A DNA stretch of 64,000 nt. Origin: DRPG01 sp964655065 (GTDB taxonomy: Bacteria > Myxococcota_A > UBA796 > GCA-2862545). Where the stretch lies: NCBI GenBank assembly GCA_964655065.1, contig CAZZLC010000012.1:86703-150702 (forward strand). Reading direction: 5' to 3'. The notes under the pieces are model-generated. The model was not told the origin of the DNA and searched no databases. It saw nothing but the letters and a program-made list of their open reading frames with translations. This document shows, one piece after another, positions 34,143 through 42,870 of the stretch; position 1 is the stretch's first letter, and each line of letters starts with the position of its first letter. The position numbers and the translations under genes are program-made.

Positions 34143-37100
34143 GTGCGGTTTTGGCCAGTTTTCATCATCGGTCCCCTCGTTGTCGGCTGCGGCAGTGACA
34201 TCGAGCTCGGGCCCACCGCCAATCTCCAACCCGCGGCGGTCATCGTCACCCCCAACGAGGGCGACGAGCTCCTCGAAGGCGAGACGGTCGACTTCGTGGG
34301 GTCGGTCGCCGACGGCAACGGCCTCGACGACATCATGGTCTGGCGCTTCGAGTCCGACGCCGACGGGACCATAGGGGAAGGCTCCGAGATCTCGATCGAC
34401 GGTGCGGTCCGCGTGAGCCGGACGCTCTCCGAGGGCCAGCACACCGTCTCGCTGTTCGTGCAGGACCGAGCGGGTGCTGCGAGCTCCGACGCGGTCACGG
34501 TATTCGTCGCCGGCGCCGTGCAGGCCCCGCAGGTCGAGGTGCTGGCCCCCGAGCCCGGCGACGCCATCGAGCTCCTCGAGCAGGTCGAGTTCGTGGGTAC
34601 GGTGTTCGACGGCCAGGAACCAGCGGATTCCCTCACCATCGAGTGGACCCTCGACCGCGACGATGCGCAGACCGAGGTCCTCTCCAGGGAGCCGGCGGAC
34701 CTGTCGGGGACGAGCCGCGTGGTGTGGCGACCCGAAGCGGTGGGCGAGCACACCGTCACCCTGGTCGCCATCGACGAAGACGGCAACGCGGCCGAGGCGA
34801 GCGTCGACTTCACCGTGTTCTCGATTCTCGACGAGGACATCGATCGAGACGGGTTCTCGCCCAACCAGGGCGACTGTGACGACACGAACGACCAGGTCTC
34901 CCCGGCCCTCGTCGAGATCTGCGGAGACGGCCTCGACAACGACTGCAGCGGGGCGGTCGACGACAAGGACGAGGATCGCGACAACCACATCGACGAGGCC
35001 TGCCTGGGGGGCTACCTCGGGGCGCTCCCCGTCGACGACTGCGACGACGACGAGCCCACCGTGTACGGGGGAGCTCCGGAGCTGCTCGACGGCCTCGACA
35101 ACGACTGTGACGGCGCCGAAGACGAGGGCACCGGCGCCTGGGACAACGACGGCGACTGCTTCTGTGACGCCGCGCCCTGTACCGGGTCCGTCAACCCGGG
35201 ATGCGGAGGCACCGTCGACGGCGGAGACTGTGACGATGCGGATGCGGGCAACTTCCCCGGCAACGTCGAGGTCTGCGACGGCCTCGACAACGACTGCGAC
35301 ACCGTGCCCGACAACGGACTTCCGTTCCAGGACTACTGGCCGGACGCCGACGGGGACGGATTCGGCTCGGCCGCATCGCTCGCGGTCCGCACCTGCTCGG
35401 GACCGCCCGCCAGTCACGTCGCGAACAACGGCGACTGCAACGACGGCGTCGCGGCCATCCGGCCTGGTGTGGCCGAGGTCACCTGCGACGGCATCGACAA
35501 CGACTGTGCGGCGAACACGCTCGACGAGCCCGACACCGACGGCGACGGCGTGGACGTCTGTGTCGACTGCGACGACTCCGACCCGGACAACTTCCCCGGC
35601 AACGCCGAGGTGTGCGACGGCCGAGACAACGACTGTGTGCTCGGCGCCGACAACGGGCTCGTGTTCGCGCCTCACTGGCCCGACGTCGACGGCGACGGGT
35701 TTGGTGCCTCGAACGGAGAGGACGAGCTGTCGTGCGACGGGCCTCCCCCGGGTCGGGCCGACAACGCCGACGACTGCGACGACGGCGACTTCGACGTGAA
35801 TCCGGATGCCACCGAGATCCCGTGCGATGGCAAGGACAACGACTGCGAGGTCACCACCGCTGAAGAGCCCGACGTCGACGGCGACCTCGTGGGGCTGTGC
35901 GACGGGGACTGCGACGACCTCGATCCGTTCAACTTCCCCGGCAACGTGGAGCTGTGCGACGGGGTCGACAACAACTGCGACAGTCAGGCCGACGAGACGC
36001 TCTCGTTCGTGGACTACTGGGTCGATGCCGACGGGGACGGGGCGGGCGACCCGAGTCTGCCTCCGCTCAACACCTGCAACCCGCTGCCTGCGGGGTACTC
36101 GACCAACGCGCTGGACTGCGACGACACCGACCCCGCCAACTATGGCGGCAACGTCGAGGTGTGTGACGGCGCCGACAACGACTGCGACCTCGTGGCCGAC
36201 AATGGACTCGACTTCATCGACTACTGGCCCGACGTCGACGGCGACAGCTTCGGGAGCGCCGCGGCGGCACCGGTGAACACATGCAATGGCCCGCCGAGCG
36301 CCATCCACGTCACCAACGGTGACGACTGCGACGACAGCAACCTCGCCGTGAACCCCTCGGCAGTCGAGCTGACCTGTGACGGCCTCGACAACGACTGCCT
36401 CGTGGCCACCGAGGACGCCCCTGACAACGACGGTGACGGCGTCGACATCTGCTCGGGCGACTGCGACGATGGCGATCCGAACCGGGCGCCCACCCTGCCG
36501 GAGATCTGCGACGGGGTCGACAACGACTGCAACACCCTCGTCGACGACGGACTGTCGTTCGTCGACTACTGGCCCGACGTCGACGGCGATGGCTACGGCA
36601 ACCCGGCCGTCCTGCCGATCTCCACCTGCGACGGGCCTCCCCCGGGCACGGTGGCCAACGCCGACGACTGCGATGATGGTCAGAGCAACGTCAATCCAGG
36701 GCAGACCGAGATCACCTGCGACACCGTCGACAACGACTGCGATCCGACCACGCTCGACGCGCCCGATGGTGACGGAGACGGCGTCTCGGTCTGCTTCGAC
36801 TGCGACGATGCCAACCCCGCGGTCTCTCCGAATCAGCCCGAGGTCTGCGACGGCATCGACAATGACTGCGACGGCGCGGCCGACGAGCCGGACGACGTAC
36901 CGTACACGGACTGGTGGCCGGACCTGGACAGCGACGGGGCAGGCAATGCCTTGGTCCTGCCCGTCTCCACCTGCGATGGTCCCCCTCCGAACCACGTGGC
37001 CAACTCGGACGACTGTGACGACAGCGACCCGGGCAACTTCTTCGGCAACCCCGAGGTCTGCGACGGGCTCGACAACGACTGCGACAACGCGCCAGACAAC

Positions 37101-39602
37101 GGACTCACCTTCGTCTCGTACTTCCCGGACAACGACGGGGATGGCTTCGGATCTGCGCTGGTCGCGGGCGTGTCCACCTGTGACGGCCCGCCGCTCGGGT
37201 GGACCTCCGACAACTCCGACTGTGACGACGGGACGGCTACGGTCAGTCCCAACGGGACCGAGTTGCCGGCGGATCAGATCGACCAGGACTGCGACGGAGC
37301 CGACGACTGCTACGAGGACCTCGATGGCGACGGCGTGGGGACCACCCTGGTGATCTCGGGCACCACCCTCACCTGCACGGCGACGGGTGAGTCCGGGCGC
37401 TCCGACGACTGTGACGATGCCGACGTGAACAACTTCCCCGGCAACATCGAGCTGTGCGACGGACTCGACAACAACTGCGACACGCTCGTCGACGAGTCCC
37501 TCACCTTCGTCGACTACTATCCGGACAACGACAACGATGGCTTCGGCGACGGGAACGCCGCGCCCACCAACAGCTGCGGGGCTGCGCCGCAGGGCTTCGT
37601 CGCGAACGCGGACGACTGCGACGACAGCAACGGTGCGGTGAGCCCTGCCGATCCCGAGGTCCTCTGCAACGGCCTGGACGACGACTGCAGCGCCGTGACC
37701 CCGGACGCGCGGGATCAGGATGGCGACGGAGTCGACGAGTGCACCGACTGCGACGATGCCGACCCTGGGAACTTCCCGGGCAACCCCGAGCTCTGCGACG
37801 GCCTCGACAACGACTGCGACACTGTCGCGGACAACGGGCTGCTCTTCGTCGACTACTGGCCCGACAGCGACGCCGACGGCTGGGGCAACCCGCTCGCCGC
37901 CGCGGTGCAGACCTGCGACGGGGCACCTGCGGGCCGCGTCGACAACGACTTCGACTGTGACGACGCCGATCCCCTCCTCAACGAGGACGACCTCGACGGT
38001 GACGGCGTGTCCACCTGTGGAGGGGACTGCAACGACGGCGACGGCACGATCTTCCCCGGCGCGGTCGACCTTCCCGACGCGTCGTTCGTCGATCAGGACT
38101 GCGACGGCATCGATGGCACTGCGGCGGCAGCGGTGTTCGTGAGCACCACCGGGACCGACCTCGGCAACAACGTCTGTGACCGGGTCCTGCCGTGCCGCAC
38201 CCTCGCGCACGCCCAGTCCGTCGCGGCGTTCCTCGGGCTTACCGAGGTCTACGTCCAGGCCGGCACGTACAGCGAGACGGTGCTGATCGACACCGCGGTG
38301 GCGATCTACGGCGGCTACGACACGACCTGGCAGCGCGGGGACGCCACGCAGCCAGCCCACGAAGTCCAGTTCCAGGGTGGCTACGTGGCGAGCGACGACG
38401 AGTACGTGACGGTCCGGGTCCGCAACGTGGTCGCCGAGCTTCACGACCTGCGGATCGTAGCCCCGATGGCCGCCGGCGTGGAGCACGGCAACGGCAAGTC
38501 GAGCTACGCCGTGCACGCGGTCGACAGCGACCTGACCGCCGTGCGACTCCGGATCGACCAGAGCCGAGGGGCCGACGGTATCGTCGGGACGGACGGATCC
38601 AGCGCCTCCCAGATCCCCGCGCCGTCGGCGAGCGGCGGGGTCGGGGGGGGCGGCAACGGCTACGGCACCGTGTGCAGCACGAGCCGACCCGGCCGGGGGA
38701 GCGGTGGCTCGCAGCTGTGTTCGGGCAGTCTCCGCGACGGGGGGGCCGGCGGACGGGGGGGCTCGGCCGACACCCTGTGCTGCAACGTGCTCGGGAACTC
38801 GGTGTGCGGGAGCGTCGCCTGCGCCACCACGAGCTCCGACTGTACCGCGCGAGCCGGTCTGGCCGGCAGCGATGGCGTCGGGGCCTTCTCGAGCTCCGGG
38901 CAGGGCGGTGCTGGAGGCCCGAACAACGGCTCCCCGGGTCAGCACGGGACGGCGGGCCGTGTGCTCGACGGTAGCGGTGGCGCGGGCGCGACCAATCGGG
39001 GAAGGCTCACCGGCGACTACTGGTATGGGCGGAGCGGGGCCGACGGCTTCGACGGCACCGCCGGTGGAGGCGGTGGGGGCGGCGGGGGCGGCGGCGGTCG
39101 CAGCTCCCCCAACTTCAGCGGCGGCGGCGGGGGTGGCGGCGGCGCCGGTGGCTGTGCCGCCGCGGCGGGCACCGGGGGCGGAGCTGGCGGCAGCTCGTTC
39201 GGGCTGTTCGCCGTGAGCTCGACCCTGACGACCGACGCGGTGACCTTCAACCGCAACATCGGCGGGAACGGAGCCCGCGGCGGCGACGGCGGCAACGGCC
39301 AGCCCGGCGGCCTCGGTGGCCTCGGCGGCGGGTCCGATTCGGGCGGCGACGGCGGGCGCGGCGGCAACGGCGGTCGGGGTGGTCACGGCGGCGGTGGCGG
39401 CGGCGGCAGCGGCGGCAACGTCGTCGGCGTGTTCCTCCTCGGCTCCACGCTCGGCACCTCCTCGCCCAACAGCTTCGTCGGCGGCCTGCGGGGCATCGCG
39501 GGGACGGGCGGCGGCTCCGGTTCCGGCGGCAACCCGGGAACCATCGGCGATCCCGGCGTCGTGGTCGACGTCTTCACCTGCATCTCGGCGTCGGGCTGCT
39601 AA
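34143..39602 (+). CDS. Giant lipoprotein with about 18 MopE-like Cys/Asp repeats and Gly-rich C-terminus
   Basis: A 1819-residue exported protein. The GTG at 34143 has GGAG seven bases upstream; the signal RFWPVFIIGPLVVGC ends in a lipobox Cys. Residues about 25-230 form two Ig/PKD-like domains. About 240-1325 contain roughly 18 repeats built on CDGxDNDCD (the putative metal-binding motif also seen in MopE-type proteins), probably binding calcium or copper. About 1330-1440 resemble a DUF1565/pectin-lyase-like start (VFVSTTGTDLGNNVCDRVLPCRTLAHAQ...YGGYDTTWQRGD). The last 350 residues are extremely Gly-rich with scattered Cys, like the beta-helix tails of myxobacterial surface proteins. It is probably a cell-surface adhesin or metal-binding structural protein. 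Repeats could cause misassembly or length variation between strains. Confidence 0.9.
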   Translation: MRFWPVFIIGPLVVGCGSDIELGPTANLQPAAVIVTPNEGDELLEGETVDFVGSVADGNGLDDIMVWRFESDADGTIGEGSEISIDGAVRVSRTLSEGQHTVSLFVQDRAGAASSDAVTVFVAGAVQAPQVEVLAPEPGDAIELLEQVEFVGTVFDGQEPADSLTIEWTLDRDDAQTEVLSREPADLSGTSRVVWRPEAVGEHTVTLVAIDEDGNAAEASVDFTVFSILDEDIDRDGFSPNQGDCDDTNDQVSPALVEICGDGLDNDCSGAVDDKDEDRDNHIDEACLGGYLGALPVDDCDDDEPTVYGGAPELLDGLDNDCDGAEDEGTGAWDNDGDCFCDAAPCTGSVNPGCGGTVDGGDCDDADAGNFPGNVEVCDGLDNDCDTVPDNGLPFQDYWPDADGDGFGSAASLAVRTCSGPPASHVANNGDCNDGVAAIRPGVAEVTCDGIDNDCAANTLDEPDTDGDGVDVCVDCDDSDPDNFPGNAEVCDGRDNDCVLGADNGLVFAPHWPDVDGDGFGASNGEDELSCDGPPPGRADNADDCDDGDFDVNPDATEIPCDGKDNDCEVTTAEEPDVDGDLVGLCDGDCDDLDPFNFPGNVELCDGVDNNCDSQADETLSFVDYWVDADGDGAGDPSLPPLNTCNPLPAGYSTNALDCDDTDPANYGGNVEVCDGADNDCDLVADNGLDFIDYWPDVDGDSFGSAAAAPVNTCNGPPSAIHVTNGDDCDDSNLAVNPSAVELTCDGLDNDCLVATEDAPDNDGDGVDICSGDCDDGDPNRAPTLPEICDGVDNDCNTLVDDGLSFVDYWPDVDGDGYGNPAVLPISTCDGPPPGTVANADDCDDGQSNVNPGQTEITCDTVDNDCDPTTLDAPDGDGDGVSVCFDCDDANPAVSPNQPEVCDGIDNDCDGAADEPDDVPYTDWWPDLDSDGAGNALVLPVSTCDGPPPNHVANSDDCDDSDPGNFFGNPEVCDGLDNDCDNAPDNGLTFVSYFPDNDGDGFGSALVAGVSTCDGPPLGWTSDNSDCDDGTATVSPNGTELPADQIDQDCDGADDCYEDLDGDGVGTTLVISGTTLTCTATGESGRSDDCDDADVNNFPGNIELCDGLDNNCDTLVDESLTFVDYYPDNDNDGFGDGNAAPTNSCGAAPQGFVANADDCDDSNGAVSPADPEVLCNGLDDDCSAVTPDARDQDGDGVDECTDCDDADPGNFPGNPELCDGLDNDCDTVADNGLLFVDYWPDSDADGWGNPLAAAVQTCDGAPAGRVDNDFDCDDADPLLNEDDLDGDGVSTCGGDCNDGDGTIFPGAVDLPDASFVDQDCDGIDGTAAAAVFVSTTGTDLGNNVCDRVLPCRTLAHAQSVAAFLGLTEVYVQAGTYSETVLIDTAVAIYGGYDTTWQRGDATQPAHEVQFQGGYVASDDEYVTVRVRNVVAELHDLRIVAPMAAGVEHGNGKSSYAVHAVDSDLTAVRLRIDQSRGADGIVGTDGSSASQIPAPSASGGVGGGGNGYGTVCSTSRPGRGSGGSQLCSGSLRDGGAGGRGGSADTLCCNVLGNSVCGSVACATTSSDCTARAGLAGSDGVGAFSSSGQGGAGGPNNGSPGQHGTAGRVLDGSGGAGATNRGRLTGDYWYGRSGADGFDGTAGGGGGGGGGGGGRSSPNFSGGGGGGGGAGGCAAAAGTGGGAGGSSFGLFAVSSTLTTDAVTFNRNIGGNGARGGDGGNGQPGGLGGLGGGSDSGGDGGRGGNGGRGGHGGGGGGGSGGNVVGVFLLGSTLGTSSPNSFVGGLRGIAGTGGGSGSGGNPGTIGDPGVVVDVFTCISASGC
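34840..38120 (+). repeat. Coding tandem repeats, MopE-like two-unit pattern
   Basis: About 18 degenerate copies of a 50-70 codon unit centred on DGLDNDCD. Two types tend to alternate: one ends in DNGL followed by a YWPDxDGDGFG segment and TCDGPP; the other ends in DEPD or DAPD followed by a DGDGVxxC and DCDD segment. DNA identity between copies is high enough for recombination. Confidence 0.85.
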
Positions 39603-39651
39603 GCGGCCCGGGACGTCGCGTTTTCGTGAATCGAGCGGAGAGGATCCCCGC

Positions 39652-39682
39652 CGGACAGCTTCTGGCGAGGATGGGCTATAGC
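39652..39682 (+). promoter_or_regulatory. Candidate promoter of the retron operon
   Basis: CGGACA (39652-39657) as -35 and TATAGC (39677-39682) as -10, spaced by 19 bases, lie just before the a1 arm of the predicted retron RNA. A start six to seven bases after the -10 would fall at about 39688-39689, exactly where a1 begins. The spacing is slightly long and both hexamers are imperfect. Confidence 0.4.
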
Positions 39683-39687
39683 TGGTG

Positions 39688-39952
39688 GATGCGCGGTCGA
39701 GGGAGGTCGGGCGGGTCTAGCCATCGGGCGGCGCTTCGCCGTCCAGGAAAGCCACGTACCATCCAGCACAAGGAAGGCTGTTTCAGATCTCGGCTATCGG
39801 GTTCTGCACCCCTCCGCGGGGATGGTCTGGTTCAACATCGCCGGTCGCTGTTCCATGCCCCGCGGAGGGGTGCAGAACCCGGCCAGATCGGTGAGCCTTC
39901 CATGTCCCAGGTCTAGAAGTAGCGAACGACCTGGCCCCCTCGACCGTGCATC
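39688..39952 (+). ncRNA. Predicted retron msr-msd RNA (Mx162-like)
   Basis: Structured non-coding region filling the gap before the retron operon. The a1 arm (39688-39703) pairs with a2 (39937-39952), 15 of 16 positions Watson-Crick and the other a G-U. A candidate branch-point G sits in TAGC (G at 39720), 17 bases after a1. An msr hairpin follows (39726-39733 with 39737-39744, loop CTT). The msd forms a long hairpin: 39772-39779 with 39894-39901, 39786-39790 with 39885-39889, 39792-39794 with 39882-39884, a perfect 24-bp stem 39798-39821 with 39858-39881, then ATGG/CCAT past a bulge and a 27-base loop. A further 7-bp hairpin (39907-39913 with 39928-39934) lies before a2. Element order and sizes match recalled Mx162 (162-nt DNA, 77-nt RNA, branch at residue 20). 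Same strand as the RT. Confidence 0.82.
39798..39881. repeat. Perfect 24-bp inverted repeat (msd stem)
   Basis: Arms at 39798-39821 and 39858-39881 are exact reverse complements (core CTGCACCCCTCCGCGG on the left), separated by 36 bases, four of which on each side also pair with one bulged base. It has no T-run, target-site duplication or flanking transposase, so it is read as the msd stem rather than a terminator or transposon end. Confidence 0.9.
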
Positions 39953-39981
39953 GCTCCTCGAGCTCACCTGGAGGCGGGCGC

Positions 39982-42870
39982 GTGCAACCAGCGATCACCA
40001 TCGGAGACGTCGATCGGGCGGCTCGCGCACGCGACCGGGATCTGTGGCGGCTCATCGTCGAGCTCGCGAGCGCGCGCGACCCCGACGTGCCGGTGCGAGA
40101 CGGAGCGGTCACCGTGGCGTCGCTGCGGGCCAAACACCGCTCCCGGGCGTTCAAGCGCCTCGACCCGGAGGTTCGTCGCCAGGAGCGAGTTCGCGACTTC
40201 GCCCAGCTCGAGGCCGCCGGGGAGTCCCCGGCCGAAGCCGACGACGGAGCGGTCGTGGCTGGAGTTCCGCCTCGGTGGTGGTTGTTCCGCGTGCTCGACG
40301 AGCTCTGGGCCGAGGGCTCGCCGTGGGCGCGTGATCAGCTCGTGCAGGCCGTGCTGACGCTTCCGCTCCGCTACGGTCCGTGGCGGGCCGTCAAGCGACT
40401 CTTCAAGCTCGCCGAGGACCGCGGCGACTGGGAGATCTACGCGGCCATCGCGGCCCGCCTCGACATCGAGTACACCGCCTGGCGCCTGTCCGGTGACGTC
40501 TCCCGCGCCACGCTGCGCTACCTCGTGCGTCGCGCGTGGCGGACCCTGCGGCGGATTGGCGAGCGCATGCCCAGCGCCTACCCCGACCGCGCTGTCGAGG
40601 TGCTGCGTCACTATCCCGACCGCGTCGTCTTGGAACGCACCTGGATCGCGAACCACATCCTGCTGCACCACCTGCCCGGCGCCTACAACCGCAATCGGTT
40701 CGTGCGGGCGAGCCACCGGGGCAAGGTCGACCTGCAGCACCGAGCGTTTCCGGCGGCGTGGCGTCGCACTCCGCGCCCCCTGTTCGGGTTGCTCGAGCGG
40801 GCGCGTGCCGACCGGGTCCGACAGTTCGCCATTGCGGCGCTGCAGGCCGACTTCCGCACCCAGCTTCGCGAGGTCGAGGTGTCTTGGGTCGTCCGGCTGG
40901 TACGCGCGCGCGCCAGCCTGGTCGACGAGTTCGTGGTGTGGCTGCTCGACAACGTTCCGCGCTTCGAGCCGTCGGCGTTTCGAGCCCTCGGCCTCCACGA
41001 CAGCGTGATCGAGCTCCTCGACAGCGAGTCCGCGGCGGCGGCCCAGTGGGCGGCTCGCTACTGTCGTGCGCACGCGCGCGAGCTCGGGCTCGAGCGCCTG
41101 GTCCGCCTCGCGAACAGCCCCCACGAGGCCGTGCGAACCCTCGTCCGCGACCTGCTGCGCGACCGCGACCCCCGCACGGGGGTGGGCCTCGCGGCGTGGG
41201 GAGAGCTGCTGGGGACCCGCTACGGTCACGATCTCGCGGTCGAGGCGATTCGCGAGCACTTTGGTCCCGCGGAGCTCACGCTGGACTGGTTTCGCGAGCG
41301 CATGGTGTCGGAGGTCGACCAAGTGGTGGGATTTGCGTTCGCGCAGCTCCGGCGCACCCACCCACCCGAGCGGGTGCCCATGACCTTCTGGGCCGAGGTG
41401 GTCGACGACGAGCGCGTCGGTCACGCGACCGTCCGAGGGATCGAGCAGGCCCTGCGAGAGCGCCCCGTGGCTGAGATCGGGGTCCAGCGGCTCCGCCGCG
41501 CCCTGGTGAATCCCGTCCCACGGGCCCTCGTCCAGGGCTGGGTGGGGCAGGGCAAGCTCTCGCCGGCCGTTCTCGGCATCGACTTCCTCAAGGCGCTGGC
41601 CTACCCACCGACCTGGCTCGCGTCGCCGCTGCGGGCCGAGCTGATGGCGTCGGGGCGGCGCTGGGCTCAGGACCTTCCCTTCGACGACGGGCTCGGCAGC
41701 TGGGCCATCGACCAGATCGACGTGCCCCGCACGTTCTCGGGCGCCGAGGTCGGCGCGGACTGGCTCCTCGACATGGTGCAGACCACCGAGGGTGAGTTCG
41801 CCGACTTTGCAGAGAACACGCTGGTCGTCGGGTTCGCCCCCGCCGACCTGTCTCCCGAGCCCGCTGCTCCGGACGCGGCGATGGCGGGGGCCGAGCGGGT
41901 GTTCGGGTGGCTCGTCTCGGACGGACCGGCCGACGCCCCGAGGCGCCGGTTCGCACGCCGCTACCTCGAGCACCATCACGAGAGGCTCCACGAGCAGTCG
42001 GGTCGCGGGGCGCTGGAACCCGCGATGCGGCTGCCGGAGGGTTTCGTGACGCTCGCGCGCGCCACCGAGCTTCTCTCCGACGAGCGCACGGCGGTCCGCA
42101 GCCTCGGCATCGACTGGATGAAGGCCGATCTCGTCGCACTGCGGGCCCAGCTGCGGGACCTGATCCGGTGGGCGGAGCTTCCCCACGTCGACGTGTTCGA
42201 GTTCGTGACCGAGGCGCTCACGGCCCCCGACAAGCAGGAGTTCCGCAGCTATCGCCTCGACCCCGAGGGTTTCCCTGCCGACGACGTGTACCGGCTCTGC
42301 GACTCGCTCGATCCGGCCGCCCGGGGCCTCGGCATGACGCTCATCGCCGAGCACCCGCGTCTCGCGGTCCCGAGCGAGCTGTTTCGTCTCACCGAGAGCC
42401 CGGATCGCCGGGTGGTCGCCTTCGTGGTGCGCCAACTCTGGGCCCGCTACCGTTCGCGGGCCACCTCCGGGTCGTGGGTGCCAGGTGACGACGCTCTCGG
42501 CGGGTCGGTGGTCGCTCCGCCCCCCGACGAGCTGTTTGCCGACCCGGCCGACATCCGATCGTTCCTGCGCCGGTCCCTCTTCGCGATCCCACCCGCGCGA
42601 CCCGAGAAGGAAGCTGGTCGAAACAAGCTTTCATCGGAGCCCGAGCGGCGACCTCCGAAGGTCTCGGCCAGGGCAGCGAAGCTCGCGCTGATCGAGGTTT
42701 GCCGTGACCTCGCCGTCGAGGACCGGGCGTTCGCGCGCCGAGTCGTGCCCGTCTTCCAGGAGTTCCTGCGCAGCCAGGGCAAGTCCGAGTCGGCGGCGTG
42801 CCTGGTGGCCCTGACCCGCATCCGGCACCGGTGGCGCGACGGCGGCCGGGCGGCGAGAGGCGACCAATGA
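39982..42870 (+). CDS. Retron-associated HEAT/ARM-like helical protein
   Basis: A 962-residue cytosolic protein, first gene after the retron RNA. It is almost entirely helical, with repeated paired-helix units typical of ARM/HEAT solenoids (for example RFVRASHRG then RADRVRQFAIAALQADF; SAAAAQWAARYCRAHARELGLERLVRLANSPHEAVRTLVRDLLRDRDP). I see no catalytic motif. GTG 39982 is chosen because GGAGG lies seven bases upstream. The stop overlaps the next start (ATGA). As recalled, type XIII retrons encode an ARM/HEAT protein, so this is probably part of the effector or sensing complex. Its position directly after msr-msd supports cotranscription. Confidence 0.78.
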   Translation: MQPAITIGDVDRAARARDRDLWRLIVELASARDPDVPVRDGAVTVASLRAKHRSRAFKRLDPEVRRQERVRDFAQLEAAGESPAEADDGAVVAGVPPRWWLFRVLDELWAEGSPWARDQLVQAVLTLPLRYGPWRAVKRLFKLAEDRGDWEIYAAIAARLDIEYTAWRLSGDVSRATLRYLVRRAWRTLRRIGERMPSAYPDRAVEVLRHYPDRVVLERTWIANHILLHHLPGAYNRNRFVRASHRGKVDLQHRAFPAAWRRTPRPLFGLLERARADRVRQFAIAALQADFRTQLREVEVSWVVRLVRARASLVDEFVVWLLDNVPRFEPSAFRALGLHDSVIELLDSESAAAAQWAARYCRAHARELGLERLVRLANSPHEAVRTLVRDLLRDRDPRTGVGLAAWGELLGTRYGHDLAVEAIREHFGPAELTLDWFRERMVSEVDQVVGFAFAQLRRTHPPERVPMTFWAEVVDDERVGHATVRGIEQALRERPVAEIGVQRLRRALVNPVPRALVQGWVGQGKLSPAVLGIDFLKALAYPPTWLASPLRAELMASGRRWAQDLPFDDGLGSWAIDQIDVPRTFSGAEVGADWLLDMVQTTEGEFADFAENTLVVGFAPADLSPEPAAPDAAMAGAERVFGWLVSDGPADAPRRRFARRYLEHHHERLHEQSGRGALEPAMRLPEGFVTLARATELLSDERTAVRSLGIDWMKADLVALRAQLRDLIRWAELPHVDVFEFVTEALTAPDKQEFRSYRLDPEGFPADDVYRLCDSLDPAARGLGMTLIAEHPRLAVPSELFRLTESPDRRVVAFVVRQLWARYRSRATSGSWVPGDDALGGSVVAPPPDELFADPADIRSFLRRSLFAIPPARPEKEAGRNKLSSEPERRPPKVSARAAKLALIEVCRDLAVEDRAFARRVVPVFQEFLRSQGKSESAACLVALTRIRHRWRDGGRAARGDQ

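Noticed and set aside
34840..38120. CRISPR-like regular repeats
   Set aside because: Repeats are in frame, variable, encode CDGxDNDCD, and have no constant-length repeat or spacer.
34023..39386. A 1787-codon open frame antisense to the repeat lipoprotein
   Set aside because: It mirrors the repetitive GAC/GTC-rich coding strand; the composition is low-complexity Val/Asp/Arg, with no signal, motif or ribosome site. The plus-strand product has clear domains.
39798..39881. Rho-independent terminator of the repeat lipoprotein gene, or a MITE
   Set aside because: No T-run follows the stem and it lies 195 bases past the stop. No target duplication or transposase. The retron interpretation explains the flanking a1/a2 arms too.
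39798..39881. Integron attC site
   Set aside because: The inverted arms contain GTTCTGC/GCAGAAC in the wrong order for attC core sites and there is no integrase or cassette array.
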